Below, in pieces: positions 26,935 to 39,540 of a stretch of 64,000 bases of DNA; position 1 is the first letter of the stretch; every line of letters begins with the position of its first letter. The notes below the pieces were generated by a model. That model worked only from the letters and a program-made list of their open reading frames with translations. It was not told the DNA's origin and ran no database searches. The position numbers and the translations under genes are program-made. This DNA is from Strix aluco (lineage: Eukaryota; Chordata; Aves; Strigiformes; Strigidae), in the NCBI RefSeq assembly GCF_031877795.1, contig NC_133934.1:106952610-107016609 (forward strand), written 5' to 3'.

Positions 26935-29900
26935 GTTTAGAAAACCCCAGCATTACCTTTTTTTGTGTGTTCTCTTGCTCAGACTTTGCTTTTATTGGTG
27001 ATGTGTGACAAATCTGACTCTAGCCCCTTACAATTTGTTTCTTATTAGCTGGGAGGGCCATTGTATGCAAGACGCTTGCACCTACAGTCATCCTACCAGC
27101 AAACTTTTGGAGTGGAGCTTTCTGTAGTTGTGAAGAGTTCATCCTGTGAATTTGAATGGCACGAGAATTTACAATGTGCCTAATAAAGAAAGGAAGAATC
27201 TCAGACTTCAGCATCTAGAAGTGGGGATGGCAAAATTACTTTTTGTTCTTTGCAGTGATGAATGAACTGTTGGATTATGCCATCTAATGTCTCTTATGAT
27301 TCAACCAGATTGTCAGTAGAGCCTGATAAACTGTAGAATAATTGTTATCAGTAAAATGTAGATATGGTATGCCATTTTAATACTCCACAAAACTGTGCAG
27401 AGATGGCCTTTAAAAGAAAAAAAAATGCTTTTGAGAGATACGTGCCTTTTTGGGTTTGTAGATAGAAGACTTCAAGACACCAAATGCCTGCAGCACAGAC
27501 TACGGCTGGGGCAGTGCTGGAGACCATAGTTCTTCACTGCACCAGGTTTAGAGCAGTCTTCATGATAGTGCACAATCTCTTGGAGACTAAATAAAAAAGA
27601 ACAAAAAGTAATAGATTTTCGGAAGACAGCAGCTGCATGAGAGCTGGCCTGAAATATAAAGCCTTTTATTAAAGGCTATTTGACAGCTGTCACAACAGGT
27701 CTAATTTTATTGGTATTCCAGAACTAAACTTTACTGTTCTTGGTGGCTTGGTTGAAAGGAAGCAGAATAGTAGAACTGAAAGGAGGTAGCAAGCATGCTG
27801 CATGTGAAATGACTAACAGCTGAATTCTACATCTACATTTCTGGCAGATGGAAGTTCAGAGTGCTTGAGTGCTATGGAGCAGACTGACTCGGAGGACGTG
27901 CTGAATGCGTTGTGTTGGAACGCAGAAGATGGACCTTGGCCATGCCCAATGACCACAAGCAACTCCTTTCCTGCGCTTTCTCCTATGGTTGTAATGAAAA
28001 ATGTGTTAGTCAAGCAGGTAGGGAAGAAATAATACATTGAGAAATATTGCATCTTCTTAGATTGTTTTTTTTTATTTAGTATATTTCCTTTCAAAAAGAT
28101 TTTACAAAGTTGTTGCAGTCCAGAAAGTAACTGGTAACTTGAAAAGTTCTATTGTGATAGCCTGTTCTTTTAAGGGGCTGCTAGAATCACTGAGATATTA
28201 AAAAATGTGAAATGGACAAGCTCTGCTACATCTACTAAACCTCTTTGTCTCAAAGATATCCCCCCAAAAATAGATCTTTAAGAATGTTTTGTAAATAGCA
28301 CCAAAATCAAACAAAAAAAAAAAGTGAGTTTTTTCCTTTTGAAAGCTGATATTTTCTTTTTCATTCTGTAAGGACTGTAAAATATGATGATAGGTTTTTC
28401 TACCTGGTTTTTAGGTCCTAGAAGTGCTTTATATGCAACAGGAAACACTAATCCAGAATGTTATAAATGAAAACATTAAATCCCTATCTGAAATTAGCTG
28501 TGGTATTTTTTACTTTAACAATTGTTTCTCTTAACAGTATGTGATTGCTCACATTGCAACAATTATATTCCCTATTTCTGTCCTCGAGTATCTTGTTATA
28601 TGTTCCTCTAGCACATCTGTGAGACTCCTAAGTTTTACATTGTAACAGAAGATATGAGAGCTCCAAATTCAAAGTACTGCCATATTATTAGACCTCTTGC
28701 TCTGTATTCACTCATATTTTCTGAGCAGCACAAAAGTTCTTCAGCATTTTTTGTTAGCATACTTCTGAGAATATAGTGAGAAGGGGAAAAAGGAATATAG
28801 ATCCCAATTCTTTTTCTACTCAATCTGTTATGACAACAAGCAAAACCTATTAAATTCAAATACTATGTATCAATGCTAACACAGCTACAAGTTTTCTTAG
28901 TATTTGGCAGATTATGTATTTGTGGGTGAGATGGTACTGATCTCTGAGCATTGTGCTTTATCTTGACAGGAAGCAATTTTATTTTATAGTCATGTTCCTC
29001 AATGTGTGGACAAAATACTGTCTAAACAAAACTGAAGTTTTCATATAGTAGGGAGCAAGTAGGCAAGCTTCACCAAAGGTTGATAGCCTTTGTCCCAGAG
29101 CTCAAAAATTAAACACTGACTGCAGTGGTAGTCTAATGTTAAACTCCACGTTGTGTTGCAAACAGTTAGAAGTAGCTAATAATAAGTAGCTTTTAGATAG
29201 ATAGATATAAAAAATATATATAAATATTTTTTAAAATAAAAAAAAAGGTAGTTTTTTTAAAAGGGGAGGAAGAGTTGGAGGTAGATAAAATTACAAGATT
29301 CAGTTCTCTTGAGCACTGTGTTATAATATCTAAGTCTAATTATGTACAGTTAAGGAGGATAATGTTAAATTGAAAAATGTTTGCTGCAATAAACAAAAGC
29401 AACAAGTCTAGGTCAGAATAATCATGAAGTGTCTTTCTGCTTCTTTCCATTATGTCTAGTTACCTCAGATAGTCATGCTGGTCATCTTTTTAAAATGGTC
29501 TTTTCAACACAGTGCTCAGTTGGGCTTACTGGTCAAAAAAAAAGCAGCATCCAGTTACTGCTGTTTGTTTGTTCCAGTTTCAATTTCAGTCAGCATCATC
29601 CTTCTGTCTTAGAACCACTGTGATCATCCTGTGCAGTGATGGTTACCTGCTGTCCCAATTTCAGAGTGTAAACAGCTAGCAGTAATGTTACTAAAGAAAA
29701 AAACTCAAGCAGGGATTAATTCTCTGAAACACAGTGCTGCTTGTGGCAAGGTTTCTGTAAGTCTTATAAAAGTCCATAATAAGTGGGATTTAGACAAGTG
29801 ACACATGCATGTAGGATGTAAACTTTAATTTTAAAAAAAACCCCAGAAAACCGCTTCACAGAATTAGTAAAATAAATATGTCCTTCTCTACTAAAAATGA

Positions 29901-32457
29901 GATTTTGGATGTGAGAACAAAAGCAGAATGTAACATGAGTGGAAAGGAGGAGAAAGTAGATAACAGAGATAGGAAAAAAACAAGAACAAGATAAACAGTT
30001 ACCACAGCTCTTTTGATCTCAATGATTTTGGGGCTCTGTTGTGCTAGGTACTGTATAATTGTGCAGTAAATGACAACTTCTGACCCCAAAACCTTGCTCC
30101 TTAAGGCTGCATGTTCTGTCCTCTGTGTGTCTATAGCTGTGGTATTTACATATTTCCTCTCTCCTAACATCTCCAGATACTTTTCTTCTGAATGTGTTTG
30201 TCCTTTCTTCTGTGATAAGGTAGTAATATTTATTTTTTTACAGGTAGTTATTCTGTACCCCTATTCCATGAGCATCTTGCCTACTGAATCAAAGAAATTC
30301 TGTGTCAGAGTAGGTAATTGAAACTCATCTCCAAGTCTTAGTCTCCTAATTGGTGGGTAATACCCACTTTTGACAAGTCCATGTCCTTTACTGGGTGAAT
30401 GGACTTCAGCAAAGCATGTTAGCATTTGCCAGTTTAACTTTTATGAGACTGGGGGAGAGGAGATGGATTTCAGGTGACTCTGAACTGTACCAAAACTAAT
30501 AAAATATATTTGCACTACCTAAAAACTGTGCCTTCAGCAGGCCTACCAGTAGTGTTCCAAGTTGTAAGGAGCTGGAAAATCAGTTGACAGTATATTAGTA
30601 TAATTGTAGTGGTGATGTCTTAAATATATTAAGTAGTGAGATTTTTCCTTCAGAAAGAAATAGTATCTCTTACTAGACCATTTGATATGTTTGGAGAAAA
30701 GCAGGCATGCTTTTTGGCCAGGAGATCTTGTGAAGATCCATAGTAATGTATTGGAGGAGGAAGAGGTAGTGTCTTGTAAAAATCAATGTATTCCCCTATA
30801 TTGCAGAATATGGCTTGTAGGAGGGCGTAAAAACTTGGGCATTTTTCTTGAAATACAATGCTTTTAAAGTTTATCATTGTGCACTATTTCACCACAGGTA
30901 TGGAGTTAAACTGCTCTGGGCTTACAACAGGCCTTTTTTCCTTGCGTTAGTTGATATTCAGCATTTTTTTTTTCTACTTCATGGTTTTAAATTTATTGAA
31001 ACTGTGTATTGTACTTAAGATTGCAAGACTTACTGAACAGCTGTCATCTATTTTAAATCACCATATCAAAAGCTTGCTATAAGAATAGAATTGACAAGAC
31101 TAGAGTTGCTGCCTTTCAACAGAGGAGTCTGAATTGTTCCTAAAATGTCTGTGCAGTCTTTCTTTGACTTTTGTAAAGTATTTCATAATCACAATGCTTA
31201 ATTATTTTTCAACTTTCCTGTACACTTGTTCAATCCTAAGTCTGCATCGAACTTTTACATGAGCATTGTACAATATAAGCGTGCACTGTAATTCTCATTT
31301 AGGAAGGCATGTATAAATTCAGATTTAATTGGTTTTAAATGTATTGGATATTCTGTAGTAAAAGGATTATGGATTACGACTTTGAGTCTAGTGCTATGCT
31401 CTGTTGTCAGAGAAAGGAGGATGAGTTTGATGGAAAACTGTTCAGAATGTATTAATTGGACAGTGTATATCAAATATGGAGAAACAGCACAGTCCACCTG
31501 TTTTGTTTAAGGTTTTTTGATCCTCTTCTACAATATTGTTGTAAGACTTCTGTTTTTTTCCCCGTTTGTGCTTCTCAGGGGAGTTCATCGCAGCTCCAGT
31601 CTTGGACTGTGCAGCCATCCTTTGAAGTGATTCCAGCTCAGCCACAGCTAGTGTTTCTTCGTCCATCAATCCCACCTCCTATTAACCCTCACCCTGTTGG
31701 GAAAAAAAGAAATGACTCCACTAATTACCTGCCCATCCTGAATTCTTATCCCAAAATAGCACCACAGCCCTGCAAAAGAGATCACTCCTTTGATCTAGAA
31801 GAACGTCAGGAAACCAGTTGCCATAAACGATTCTGTACAGAAGCACCCAAGATGGAAATTTCTCCTGTGTCGAGGAGCACAGGCTTGCCTACTAGTCCTT
31901 TTGCCCACCTACCAGTTAGCTTTAAGACCCCTCAGGATTCTCACCAGCAAAGTTCTTCGACTCTGGTGACAAGTGGAAAACTGTCAGCTCTTCCTGGTTT
32001 TCATCGTGTTTCCAGTGACACTCAGAAAGTGCCAGGTTTGACTCCCCTTTTGCCTTTTGGAACTCTGCAGGCAACAAAGTGCACCCCTCATGAGAGCGAG
32101 AGTGCAGCACAGGCTACGATGCAGTCTGCAGTGTGGAGCCCCCCATTGATACCAGAAGAGATCTGCACTACTCCTGAGCTGCTTTTGCAACAACAAAGCA
32201 AATGCAGGCGCTTTCAGAATACACTCGTCGTGCTACGCAGGTCGGGATTGCTGGAGATCACTTTAAAAACCAAGGAGCTCATTCATCAGAACCAGGTGAC
32301 TCAGGCTGAGCTGGACCGGCTGAAGCACCAAACACAGCTTTTCATAGAGGCAATAAAGAACAATGCTCCACAGTCGTGGGCAGAGCTAGAAGCATCTCTA
32401 GCAGGATCTGATAAAGCTGATAGAAACCTTGAAGACCCTACTTATCCCAACATGTAG
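26808..32457 (+). CDS. CIPC: CIPC, CLOCK-interacting pacemaker (gene-level, 3 coding exons)
   Basis: CIPC is a vertebrate negative regulator of the circadian clock. It binds CLOCK and inhibits CLOCK-BMAL1 transcription in the nucleus. The coding parts 26808-26934, 27848-28017 and 31579-32457 join in phase to 391 residues, close to the roughly 399 I recall for the human protein. Recognisable family segments are [11 protein letters not shown] (residues 30-40), [17 protein letters not shown] at the end of exon 3, [15 protein letters not shown] at the start of exon 4, [14 protein letters not shown], and a charged, probably coiled C-terminal region at about 307-375 ([20 protein letters not shown] and [18 protein letters not shown]). 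GKKR at 140-143 could be part of a nuclear localisation signal. The middle is Ser/Pro-rich and probably disordered. Introns follow GT-AG. The ATG at 26808 has A at -3 and G at +4. Two out-of-frame ATGs lie just upstream. The identification is by recognition, not by a database search. Confidence 0.93.
26935..27847 (+). other. CIPC intron 2
   Basis: This is a 913-bp GT-AG intron with phase 1. It is AT-rich, with no repeat or nested gene recognised. Confidence 0.8.
27848..28017 (+). CDS. CIPC: CIPC exon 3 (residues 43-99)
   Basis: CTGGCAG marks the acceptor and GTAGGG at 28018 the donor. The 170 nt complete the split codon (Asp43) and add 56 codons, including [24 protein letters not shown] and [17 protein letters not shown]. 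These acidic and hydrophobic segments are recognisable as CIPC. The exon ends in phase 0. Confidence 0.9.
28018..31578 (+). other. CIPC intron 3
   Basis: This is a 3.56-kb phase-0 intron with donor GTAGGG and acceptor TTTGTGCTTCTCAG. It contains a TAGATAGA and TATA-rich low-complexity patch near 29,190-29,250. No nested gene or clear mobile element is seen. Confidence 0.8.
29190..29252. repeat. TAGA/TA-rich low-complexity patch
   Basis: Short TAGATAGATAGATA and ATATATATAAATATTTTT tracts lie in CIPC intron 3. Confidence 0.8.
31579..32457 (+). CDS. CIPC: CIPC exon 4 (residues 100-391 and stop)
   Basis: The acceptor is TTCTCAG just before 31579 and the stop is TAG at 32455-32457. The exon carries most of the protein: the [15 protein letters not shown] segment, a Pro-rich stretch, [18 protein letters not shown], a long Ser/Thr/Pro-rich middle, and the charged C-terminal region ending LEDPTYPNM. 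The open frame extends 123 nt upstream into the intron by chance. The acceptor and the phase of exon 3 fix the true boundary. Confidence 0.93.
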   Translation, partial: GSSSQLQSWTVQPSFEVIPAQPQLVFLRPSIPPPINPHPVGKKRNDSTNYLPILNSYPKIAPQPCKRDHSFDLEERQETSCHKRFCTEAPKMEISPVSRSTGLPTSPFAHLPVSFKTPQDSHQQSSSTLVTSGKLSALPGFHRVSSDTQKVPGLTPLLPFGTLQATKCTPHESESAAQATMQSAVWSPPLIPEEICTTPELLLQQQSKCRRFQNTLVVLRRSGLLEITLKTKELIHQNQVTQAELDRLKHQTQLFIEAIKNNAPQSWAELEASLAGSDKADRNLEDPTYPNM

Positions 32458-35400
32458 TAAAATGGTACATAGCTGTTGGTCAGGTTATTTCTGTGCCTCC
32501 TATTTCCTGTCTCAAGCTTTTACTTGAGCATTTTCTGAGTCCAGGACTTGCGAAGTGGCATGCCGTTAACAACTTGTCTTCAGAGCCAGTTGTGGACTGG
32601 AATAGCATGGTAGGGAATTGACAGAATGGGCACTTACTACATCAGTGTGACCTTGAACTCCATGCTAACTATGTGTACTTCCTTGGACTCCAGAAGCTTG
32701 GATGTGCTGGGCTGGCATGTTTCCATTCTTGCAGTGAAAAGATGATCATTTGCAGTATTCTGCAATCAAGCATCTGCCTATTCCCATCTTCAGATAGTCA
32801 ATTTTGAGAATGGAACAGCAGAACAGGCCCCAATATTAGGCCATCATCAGTTGCAAGTAGATGATGGGAGTTGGTGTGAGGAGAGGAAACCTACTTTGGT
32901 GGGGTGGTATCTTTAGACTGTTGCTGTCCTTCATTGTAGCAGAGTCTTACTTTGGGGTTTTAATGTGTTTGAATTAGTGGAGATCTGCTTGTGCTGAAGC
33001 AGCGTTCTATATTCATTACAGTTTTTGGTCAAAGTGATGAGTGTCTTAGGACCCAAGTGAAATGATGTGTTTTGATGAATATACTTTTGATTTTCATCTG
33101 TACAGCTGAGTGAAAATCACAAGGCTTGTACTGGAAGTGTTTGTTCCTAAGCCATATTTATTAATGGCTAACAAGTGTACAAGGCAAGTGGCTTTGGGTT
33201 TTCTTGGTAGCTAACAGATTAAACATTGTTATTAAAGACTGCAGTGACTTTTTTTGAAAACAGTACAAGGAAGATATTAATTCACCAGGATTAATTTGGC
33301 AAGACTAGTTGCATATTATTTGATATTTTTTAGTTTACAAGCCTAAACTCCTTTTTTTCTGCAAAATCACATTGCTAAGTATAAAAAAAGAAGAGGTGAA
33401 AGGAAAAGGAGCATACTGGCCTGTAGTGAAAAAAGTCCTTCCCTCTCTTTTCTATTTAGAGAAATCAGATGAATGTACCTAGAGAAGGGGGGAGGAGGAG
33501 GGGGGGGAAAAAAAAAAAGATATGTCAGCTTGGATAATCTCCCTAAAAAATTTTATCTGAGTTTGAACTTTTAAAAAAACCCACCAGACCCCAAAACATT
33601 TTTCCTCCAAATTTATATCATTCCTAGCCTGTTTGCCTTGAGATATAGCTAACACCACTGTGTGCATGAGATATCAGGCCTTACTGGTAGAGATTCACAG
33701 TAGTCCTGTTACAAAAGCTGTTCTACAGGCATTTATTTAATTTCATTTTATCTAGACACTTAGCTATGTGACTCCCTCCAATCTGAAGGGTTTTTTTCAG
33801 AGGCAGTCTGTGTAGAGAACTAAGAATGGCTTTGTCTAAGAATGTTAAGGTATCTGGATTGTTTATGATAAGTTCCTTTCTGCATGACAATGTTTTCAAA
33901 AAGTTGTGCATTCTAGGTGACTGAGTATTTTGATGCTTTGATCACTTCTGTCATCTATTTCAGATTCTAAAAAAAAAAGAAACTTGAAAACAGAGTGGAT
34001 GTCTTGCTAATTTGTGATTAGACCTTTTCATTTTCTGATGCCTCTGGGAATCAATATTGCAGAAGACTGCAGAGAAGGCTTTTGTATTCTTCCTCAAATA
34101 TGTGCTTTAGAAAAATTGTAAGGGGCTTCTCTCTTGTAAGGGGTTTCCCCTTTTTATACTGATGAAAAGAAATGCTGTACATGCCTCACAAAGAGGAGAA
34201 ATTCAAGTCATATTTGTACTAGCCATAGGCCTAGAGAGAAATTCTGTGGCAGGATTCACCCTGGTGGAGCTGTATGCAAACTAGTAGCCATGCCTTTTGT
34301 GGTATCCTGCCCATCTGCGGAAGACTAGTGCAGTATGTGGCAATTGATTAAAAGCAAATTGTTCATAGACTGTGTTCTGTCATGTGGGGTTTTTTTTTAA
34401 TATACCTGCTATAATTGTGCATACTAGGATGTCTCATAACTCGCAGCACAGCAATACCAAAACTTAACCAGCAAACCCAGAAGGCAGGAAGGCAGCACAG
34501 TACAGGGTAATAACATAGGACATATCCAATCTAGCTCTTTTGGAATCAGTGTGATATCTGCACTGAATGACATTTGGTAGGACAGATGTGATGGTAGCTT
34601 AGGCCATTTGTGAAAGAATCCTGAAAGATAAGCTTTTTTCTTCTGAGCTTCCTTCAGGAAGGAGAGGAGGCAGTAGGAGGCAGTTCCATTGATTGGGGAA
34701 CTTGTAATAGGCCTAGAGGTGAGGTGTGAGAAAATTCATAGGATATCTTTCCTGCTTTTCCTAAAATTCTTATTCTACCTCTCAAATAAAGAGGAGAATT
34801 TGAAGTTCAGAATATATATATTTTTAAGAAGGGTTTGTCCCAGAAAACAAGATGATGGACTCAAGCTATCTAGAGATGAAAGGAAGTCAGGAAAAATGTC
34901 CAGTCCCAGCTGTTTGAGACAAGAAAAAGTGAGTCTACTGATGACCTCTTTGCCATCCTGTTTCCACTGCTCTGATAGAGTAAAATGAAGGAAAAATTTG
35001 CCTTGCAGGGTAATACCTTCTGACTTAGAGAGACTCTAGCTGATAGAAATCTCTCATAGTCCACACAGTACCACATGTATTTTTTTCCCTGACAGCACCG
35101 AGGGTGGGCTGAAGTGGGTGTGCTTATAGCTGATGGGCCTTTCAGCTGGTGTAATTTGTATAAACACATATTCAATAGATCTATGAATAAAGTCCAGCAG
35201 CTGGTTAGAAATCTCCTACTAGGCATCAGTCCAGACTTAAATAGTATTTGCTGAACTAGAAAAATCCACTCTGGAGCTATTATATGTAAATCTGGGGCGC
35301 CTTAGTAACCATGTCCCTAGATAACTGCAAATCTTGATGCAACATCTATTAAAAAAAGGATGTTGAAGGCCCTAGTGATACATAGGTCATCAAGTCCCAT

Positions 35401-36025
35401 TCTGTTCAGTTTCTCTTGGCTGCCTTTATTCCTGGAAGCCCTGATAAACCTTTAAACAGTAAGGGCTTTCCTTTCTTGGCTGCAATTTAATAGCTTGGAA
35501 CTGTGTTGAGAAAATTAGTTGATTACATCAGTACCAAAATAGGTCCTGATTCTGGGCAGAATCTGGAAGTGGTCCAGTAGATTTGAGCAGAAACGTTAAC
35601 CTCTCTCGATTCGAAACCTGTAAGCAATGAACTTTACAGTGTTTTTTGACCTTTGAAGCAGCAAGGCTTTGTATTAGCAAGTTAGCTGAAGACAGCTGTC
35701 CCAGTCTAAAAAGTCAATCAGATGGCCTGCTGGGGCTTCAGTTGCTGCTGACAACTAGCAGGAGGGGTAGTTCATGGGTTGGACAGACTGCTGTTTTTCT
35801 ATTAAGTTTTAATAAATGTTGGTATTTTTGATTACTTTTACTATGTATTTTTGAAATTCTACTGCTCTAGTTGGAATGTAAACATTTTCTGTACTTCCGA
35901 AGTCCGTTGCCAGCTCTGAATACAGTAGCCTAAGAACTCTGTTATAGAACATGACCTTTTTGCTAAAACTTTACAGAAACAGACTGTGAAATATGAATGA
36001 AATAAAGTATATACTTGAAAAGTTT
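32458..36025 (+). other. CIPC: CIPC 3'UTR (proposed)
   Basis: About 3.5 kb after the CIPC stop has no gene of its own and ends near the AATAAA at 36001, followed by a GT-rich stretch (AGTTTGTGGGTTATTTT). Earlier AATAAA hexamers at 34785, 35186 and 35811 could give shorter isoforms. A G-rich run followed by poly-A lies at 33486-33518. The length is plausible for CIPC, which has a long 3'UTR in mammals, but no transcript evidence is available here. Confidence 0.6.
36001..36006 (+). terminator. Candidate CIPC poly(A) signal AATAAA
   Basis: A canonical hexamer is followed within 30 bp by a GT-rich stretch, about 3.5 kb after the stop codon. It is the last of four AATAAA hexamers noted in this region. 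Confidence 0.55.
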
Positions 36026-37114
36026 GTGGGTTATTTTAATGCTGTTAAACTGTAAAGTCCTTGGTTCCAAAGTGTGCTTTACATACAGCTCCACAACAGC
36101 ATGTTGCCCATGTGGGAAAGTGCAGAACCAAAAGTGATACTATGATGTATCTCTCTTCAGAGTCATGTGAGCTGTAACAGTATGTATGAATTAAAGGGTC
36201 TTTGGGAGGAGCATGAGTAAAAGGGGGCTGTACAGAACTCTAAAAATATATTGTCGTGGGTGACCATTGCCATAGATCTGTCATGAACAACCTGGAAGGA
36301 TTTTTCCATCTTTGAACTGTTATCTCTGTGTGATGACTGTACATTATGCTCACCGTCTGTGCAGGGTGAACTCCTACACTGCATCTTAATCCTGTCAGCC
36401 GGCTATGCAGAAGTTCTAAATTGTGAAGTAAGGATCCTGGCTACTGAAAGAATTACTTGAGTGAATAATTTTACTCCCTCTCTTGAAGAACATTCTTCAA
36501 CTAAATCTGTATACCAGCTTTTCACTAAAACACATTTTTCAAAATGTCGCCATTTTTACTCACTCTTTTCTGTGTTCAGAGATGACAGAGTGAGAACTAG
36601 GCAGTTATGCCCAGAACATCCAGCAGCCTTGTGGCATGAGATCCTGTCCTAAGGTGTAAGAGATTCTGGTTAAAGTTCTTACTTGGCACCAGACAAGGCA
36701 ATAACTTGAATCTCATTACTTTACATCCAAAAAGGAGAGCTATCAATTGAAGTAATTTTGTTCCCTGAGACTGGAAACTCAGAGTGTTTGCAAATTTTGT
36801 ATTTATAAAAGGTATGGGTACAATTCAAGCAGGAAATTTTAATGTTTCTGTGTTTCTTTGGGCTAGCTTTTTCTTTACATGATGAAGTCCATCTGCAGGC
36901 TGTCAGGCCTGTTTCACCTTTATTTCATTGAGGCCAAAAAGGTGAATTGCTGTACCCCCACAGGCTTGGGCTGAGGAATCTCCTGGCATGCAGAATTTCT
37001 GCTGTCCACTAGGTTGAACACAGTGTGCTGTTAGTGCTTTTGTTCTTGTAACTCCTGGGACAGAAAGGTGGGTCCCTACCCACACAGTTTTACACTCTTA
37101 TGTATCTAGGTGAT
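36026..37114. other. Intergenic DNA after CIPC
   Basis: No gene or recognisable repeat is seen before the first solo LTR. Confidence 0.45.
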
Positions 37115-37999
37115 GCTTCTGTGTTGGGTTTGTGTGTGGCAGGGGCGATTGGTAGCAGGGAAGGGGCTATAGCAGTGGCCCCTGTGAGAAGCTTCTCAGA
37201 GCTCCCCCAGCTCCAAGTCGGACCCACCTCTGGCCAGGGCCGAGCCAATTAGCAATGGTGGCTGCACCTCTGTGATAATATATTTAAGAAGGAGAACCTG
37301 AGAAGGGAGGTAGGAGTGACAGAAATACCTATGAAAACACCAAGGTCAGAGAAAAAGGAGTGGGGGAGGTGTGTCAGAGCAGATGCCCACCTGCAGCTGG
37401 TGGAGGGCCCCGTGCTGGAGCAGGTGGCTGTGCCCGGAGAGTGCTGGGACTCAGAGGGAAGCCTGTGCTGGGGCAGTTCACTGCTGGTGAAGAGCTGCAG
37501 CCCTTAGGAAGCACTCATGTCAGAAAAGTTCATGGAGGACTTCTCCTGTGGGAGGGACCCCACACTGGAGTTGTCCTCCTGAGGAGGAAGGAGCAGCAGA
37601 AACGGCATGTGATGAACTGACTGCGACCCCCATCCCCTGCCCCTCTGCACCACGGAGGGAGAGGAGGTAGAGAAATCAGGAGCGAAGCTGAACCCAGGAA
37701 GAAGGGACAGGTGGGGGGAAGGTGTTTTTAAGATGTATTTCTCACTGTCCTACTCTGATTTGATTGGTAAATTAGTGGTGGTGGTGTTCATATTGATGTT
37801 TTTTTTTTTCTTTTTTCCCAAATCAAGTCTGTCTTTTGCCATGACCAGAATTGGTGAGTGAGCCCTCTCTGTCCTTGTCTCAATCCCTGAGCCTTTTGTT
37901 GTATTATCTCCTTGCCATCCCAGCAGAGGAGGCAGGGAGGAGTGAGTGAGCGGCTGGGTGGTGCTCAGTTGCCCTCTGAGCTTAAACTGCAACAGCTTC
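37115..37999 (+). mobile_element. Solo LTR of an endogenous retrovirus, copy 1, with TSD
   Basis: An 875-bp element runs from TGTGTTGGGTTT (37120) to AAACTGCAACA (37994), with the TG...CA ends of an LTR and imperfect inverted termini. The direct repeat GCTTC flanks it exactly (37115-37119 and 37995-37999), a 5-bp target duplication. A TATA-like ATATTTAAG lies near 37,280. The body aligns by eye with the element at 46,045, including GGACCCACCTCTGGCC and the TATA-like region. No retroviral genes accompany it, so recombination between two LTRs probably removed the interior. The 5-bp duplication fits ERVL-type avian elements, but the family is not proven. Confidence 0.82.
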
Positions 38000-38205
38000 C
38001 TTTCAGGCCACTGTGTAATGCAGCCATATAGCCCCATCTGTGTTGCATGGTCCAGAGCATCCAAAATGCATGAGACTTGCCTTCCCTTCTTCAATCTGTA
38101 CCTCCTTTGAGGTATGTCCATGAGACAAACTGCCTGAGAAGGCAGAAGGAAACACCATGTGTTCAGTTTGCTCTCTTGTAGAGCAGTTTCCAAGAGTTCC
38201 TCAAA
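38000..38205. other. Short spacer
   Basis: Unique-looking DNA between the solo LTR and an antisense CR1 relic. Confidence 0.4.
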
Positions 38206-38209
38206 TTCC

Positions 38210-39540
38210 GGTTTGAACTAAAGCATGTTTTTAGAGGAAGCATCCTGCTTTGATTTGAAAGCTCCTAGCGATGAGGAATCCACCCAAATTGTTCAAAACG
38301 TAATTACTTACTGTTAAAAATGTGCCTCTTATATTGAGCCTGAATTTGTTGTCTTTCAGTATCCAGCTGTCAGATCTTTTGCCTTTTGTCTGCTGAAGTG
38401 AAGTGCATGCTGTGACATGCTGTTTTCACCGTAGGCATTTACAAACTGAACAAGTCATTCTTCAGCTTTCTTTTTTAAAGTAACTGATTAAGCTCTCAAA
38501 TCTTTTGAATCCTTTACTCATCTGTGGCACTCTTCTTTGGATCCTTTAAAATTATTTAAATGCATTTTTAATTGGAACACTAACATTAATAGCAAAACAG
38601 GATTGCTAAAGGAGTTGTACAATATCAACCCTTCCTACTGCTACTCTGCCTAATTCTTATAGCAGCCTTGACCATGGCATCAGATCGGAAGTCTAAATCA
38701 TCCTCGGACCTGTTGCTTCTGTGGTTGGTGAACCCCTGTCCTTTAAGTATGTTTCCACAGTCCTCTGAATGCAGTTTGCAGCCAGAAAACAAAACAAACT
38801 GTTTTTAATAAGTGACCAGTTGCATTCATTAGTTGCTTCTGCTTCTCTCCCTGCAGACTTTTTCACCTTTAGATTTTAAAGGTAATTTTACATTGTATTC
38901 CAATTATTAAAAATAATATTAAATAATGTTACAGTCAAGAACCAATTTTATACTGTTTTCAAAATAAGAGTAAAAGACAGTGTTTAATAGATCTCTGTAT
39001 ACAATTCAGAAACCATAATTGTAATGCATTTCACACCATCCAGTTAATTTTGTATAATTCTCTCTTCAGTCTGTGTCATGTGGCATACTGTTAAATGCCC
39101 ATCAGAAGTATAAATATTCTAGCCGTGTTGGCTTTGTCCTCAACCAATTTTTAATTCTAGATCATCAAAATAAGGAGTCAGTTTTATCTGACCATCTTAT
39201 AAGCTTCATTAATCTCAATTATTTTTGTTTTCTATGTCCTTGATGAATCAAAAATTATGGGTTATTCCATTATTTTCTCTCAGTTGTCCAGCCTATGTTC
39301 ATTCTGATCAGTCTACCTACCCACTGAAAAGCTGATCCTGTACTAGTTCTTCCATCCCCTCAGTCCTCTGAAATCTTTCCTAGTGGTCTGTAATTCACTG
39401 AAATAGTTTTGATGGTCCAGAGACCTTCTTGGTTAGCTCCTGTTAAATTTTCAGTCACAACTTATTCAGGCTTGCTGACTTTAAAATGTTTAATAACCGT
39501 TGTTTAAAATGTCCTGAATTACTTTTTGAAGTGGAAATCA
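38210..39540 (-). mobile_element. Ancient CR1-type LINE relic, antisense
   Basis: The order of phrases across this stretch (ACTGTTAAAAATGTGCCTC near 38310, GAATTTGTTGTCTTTCAGTATCCAGC, then GGCACTCTTCTTTGGATCC near 38526) parallels the reversed 3' part of the other CR1 relics here, for example CTGTTAAAAA near 4416. It is heavily decayed, with no readable RT. Extent and subfamily are uncertain. Confidence 0.5.

Noticed and set aside
31456-31578. A 41-codon extension of CIPC exon 4 upstream
   Set aside because: It crosses a strong acceptor (CTTCTCAG) and its sequence is unlike CIPC. The phase-0 join from exon 3 is exact.
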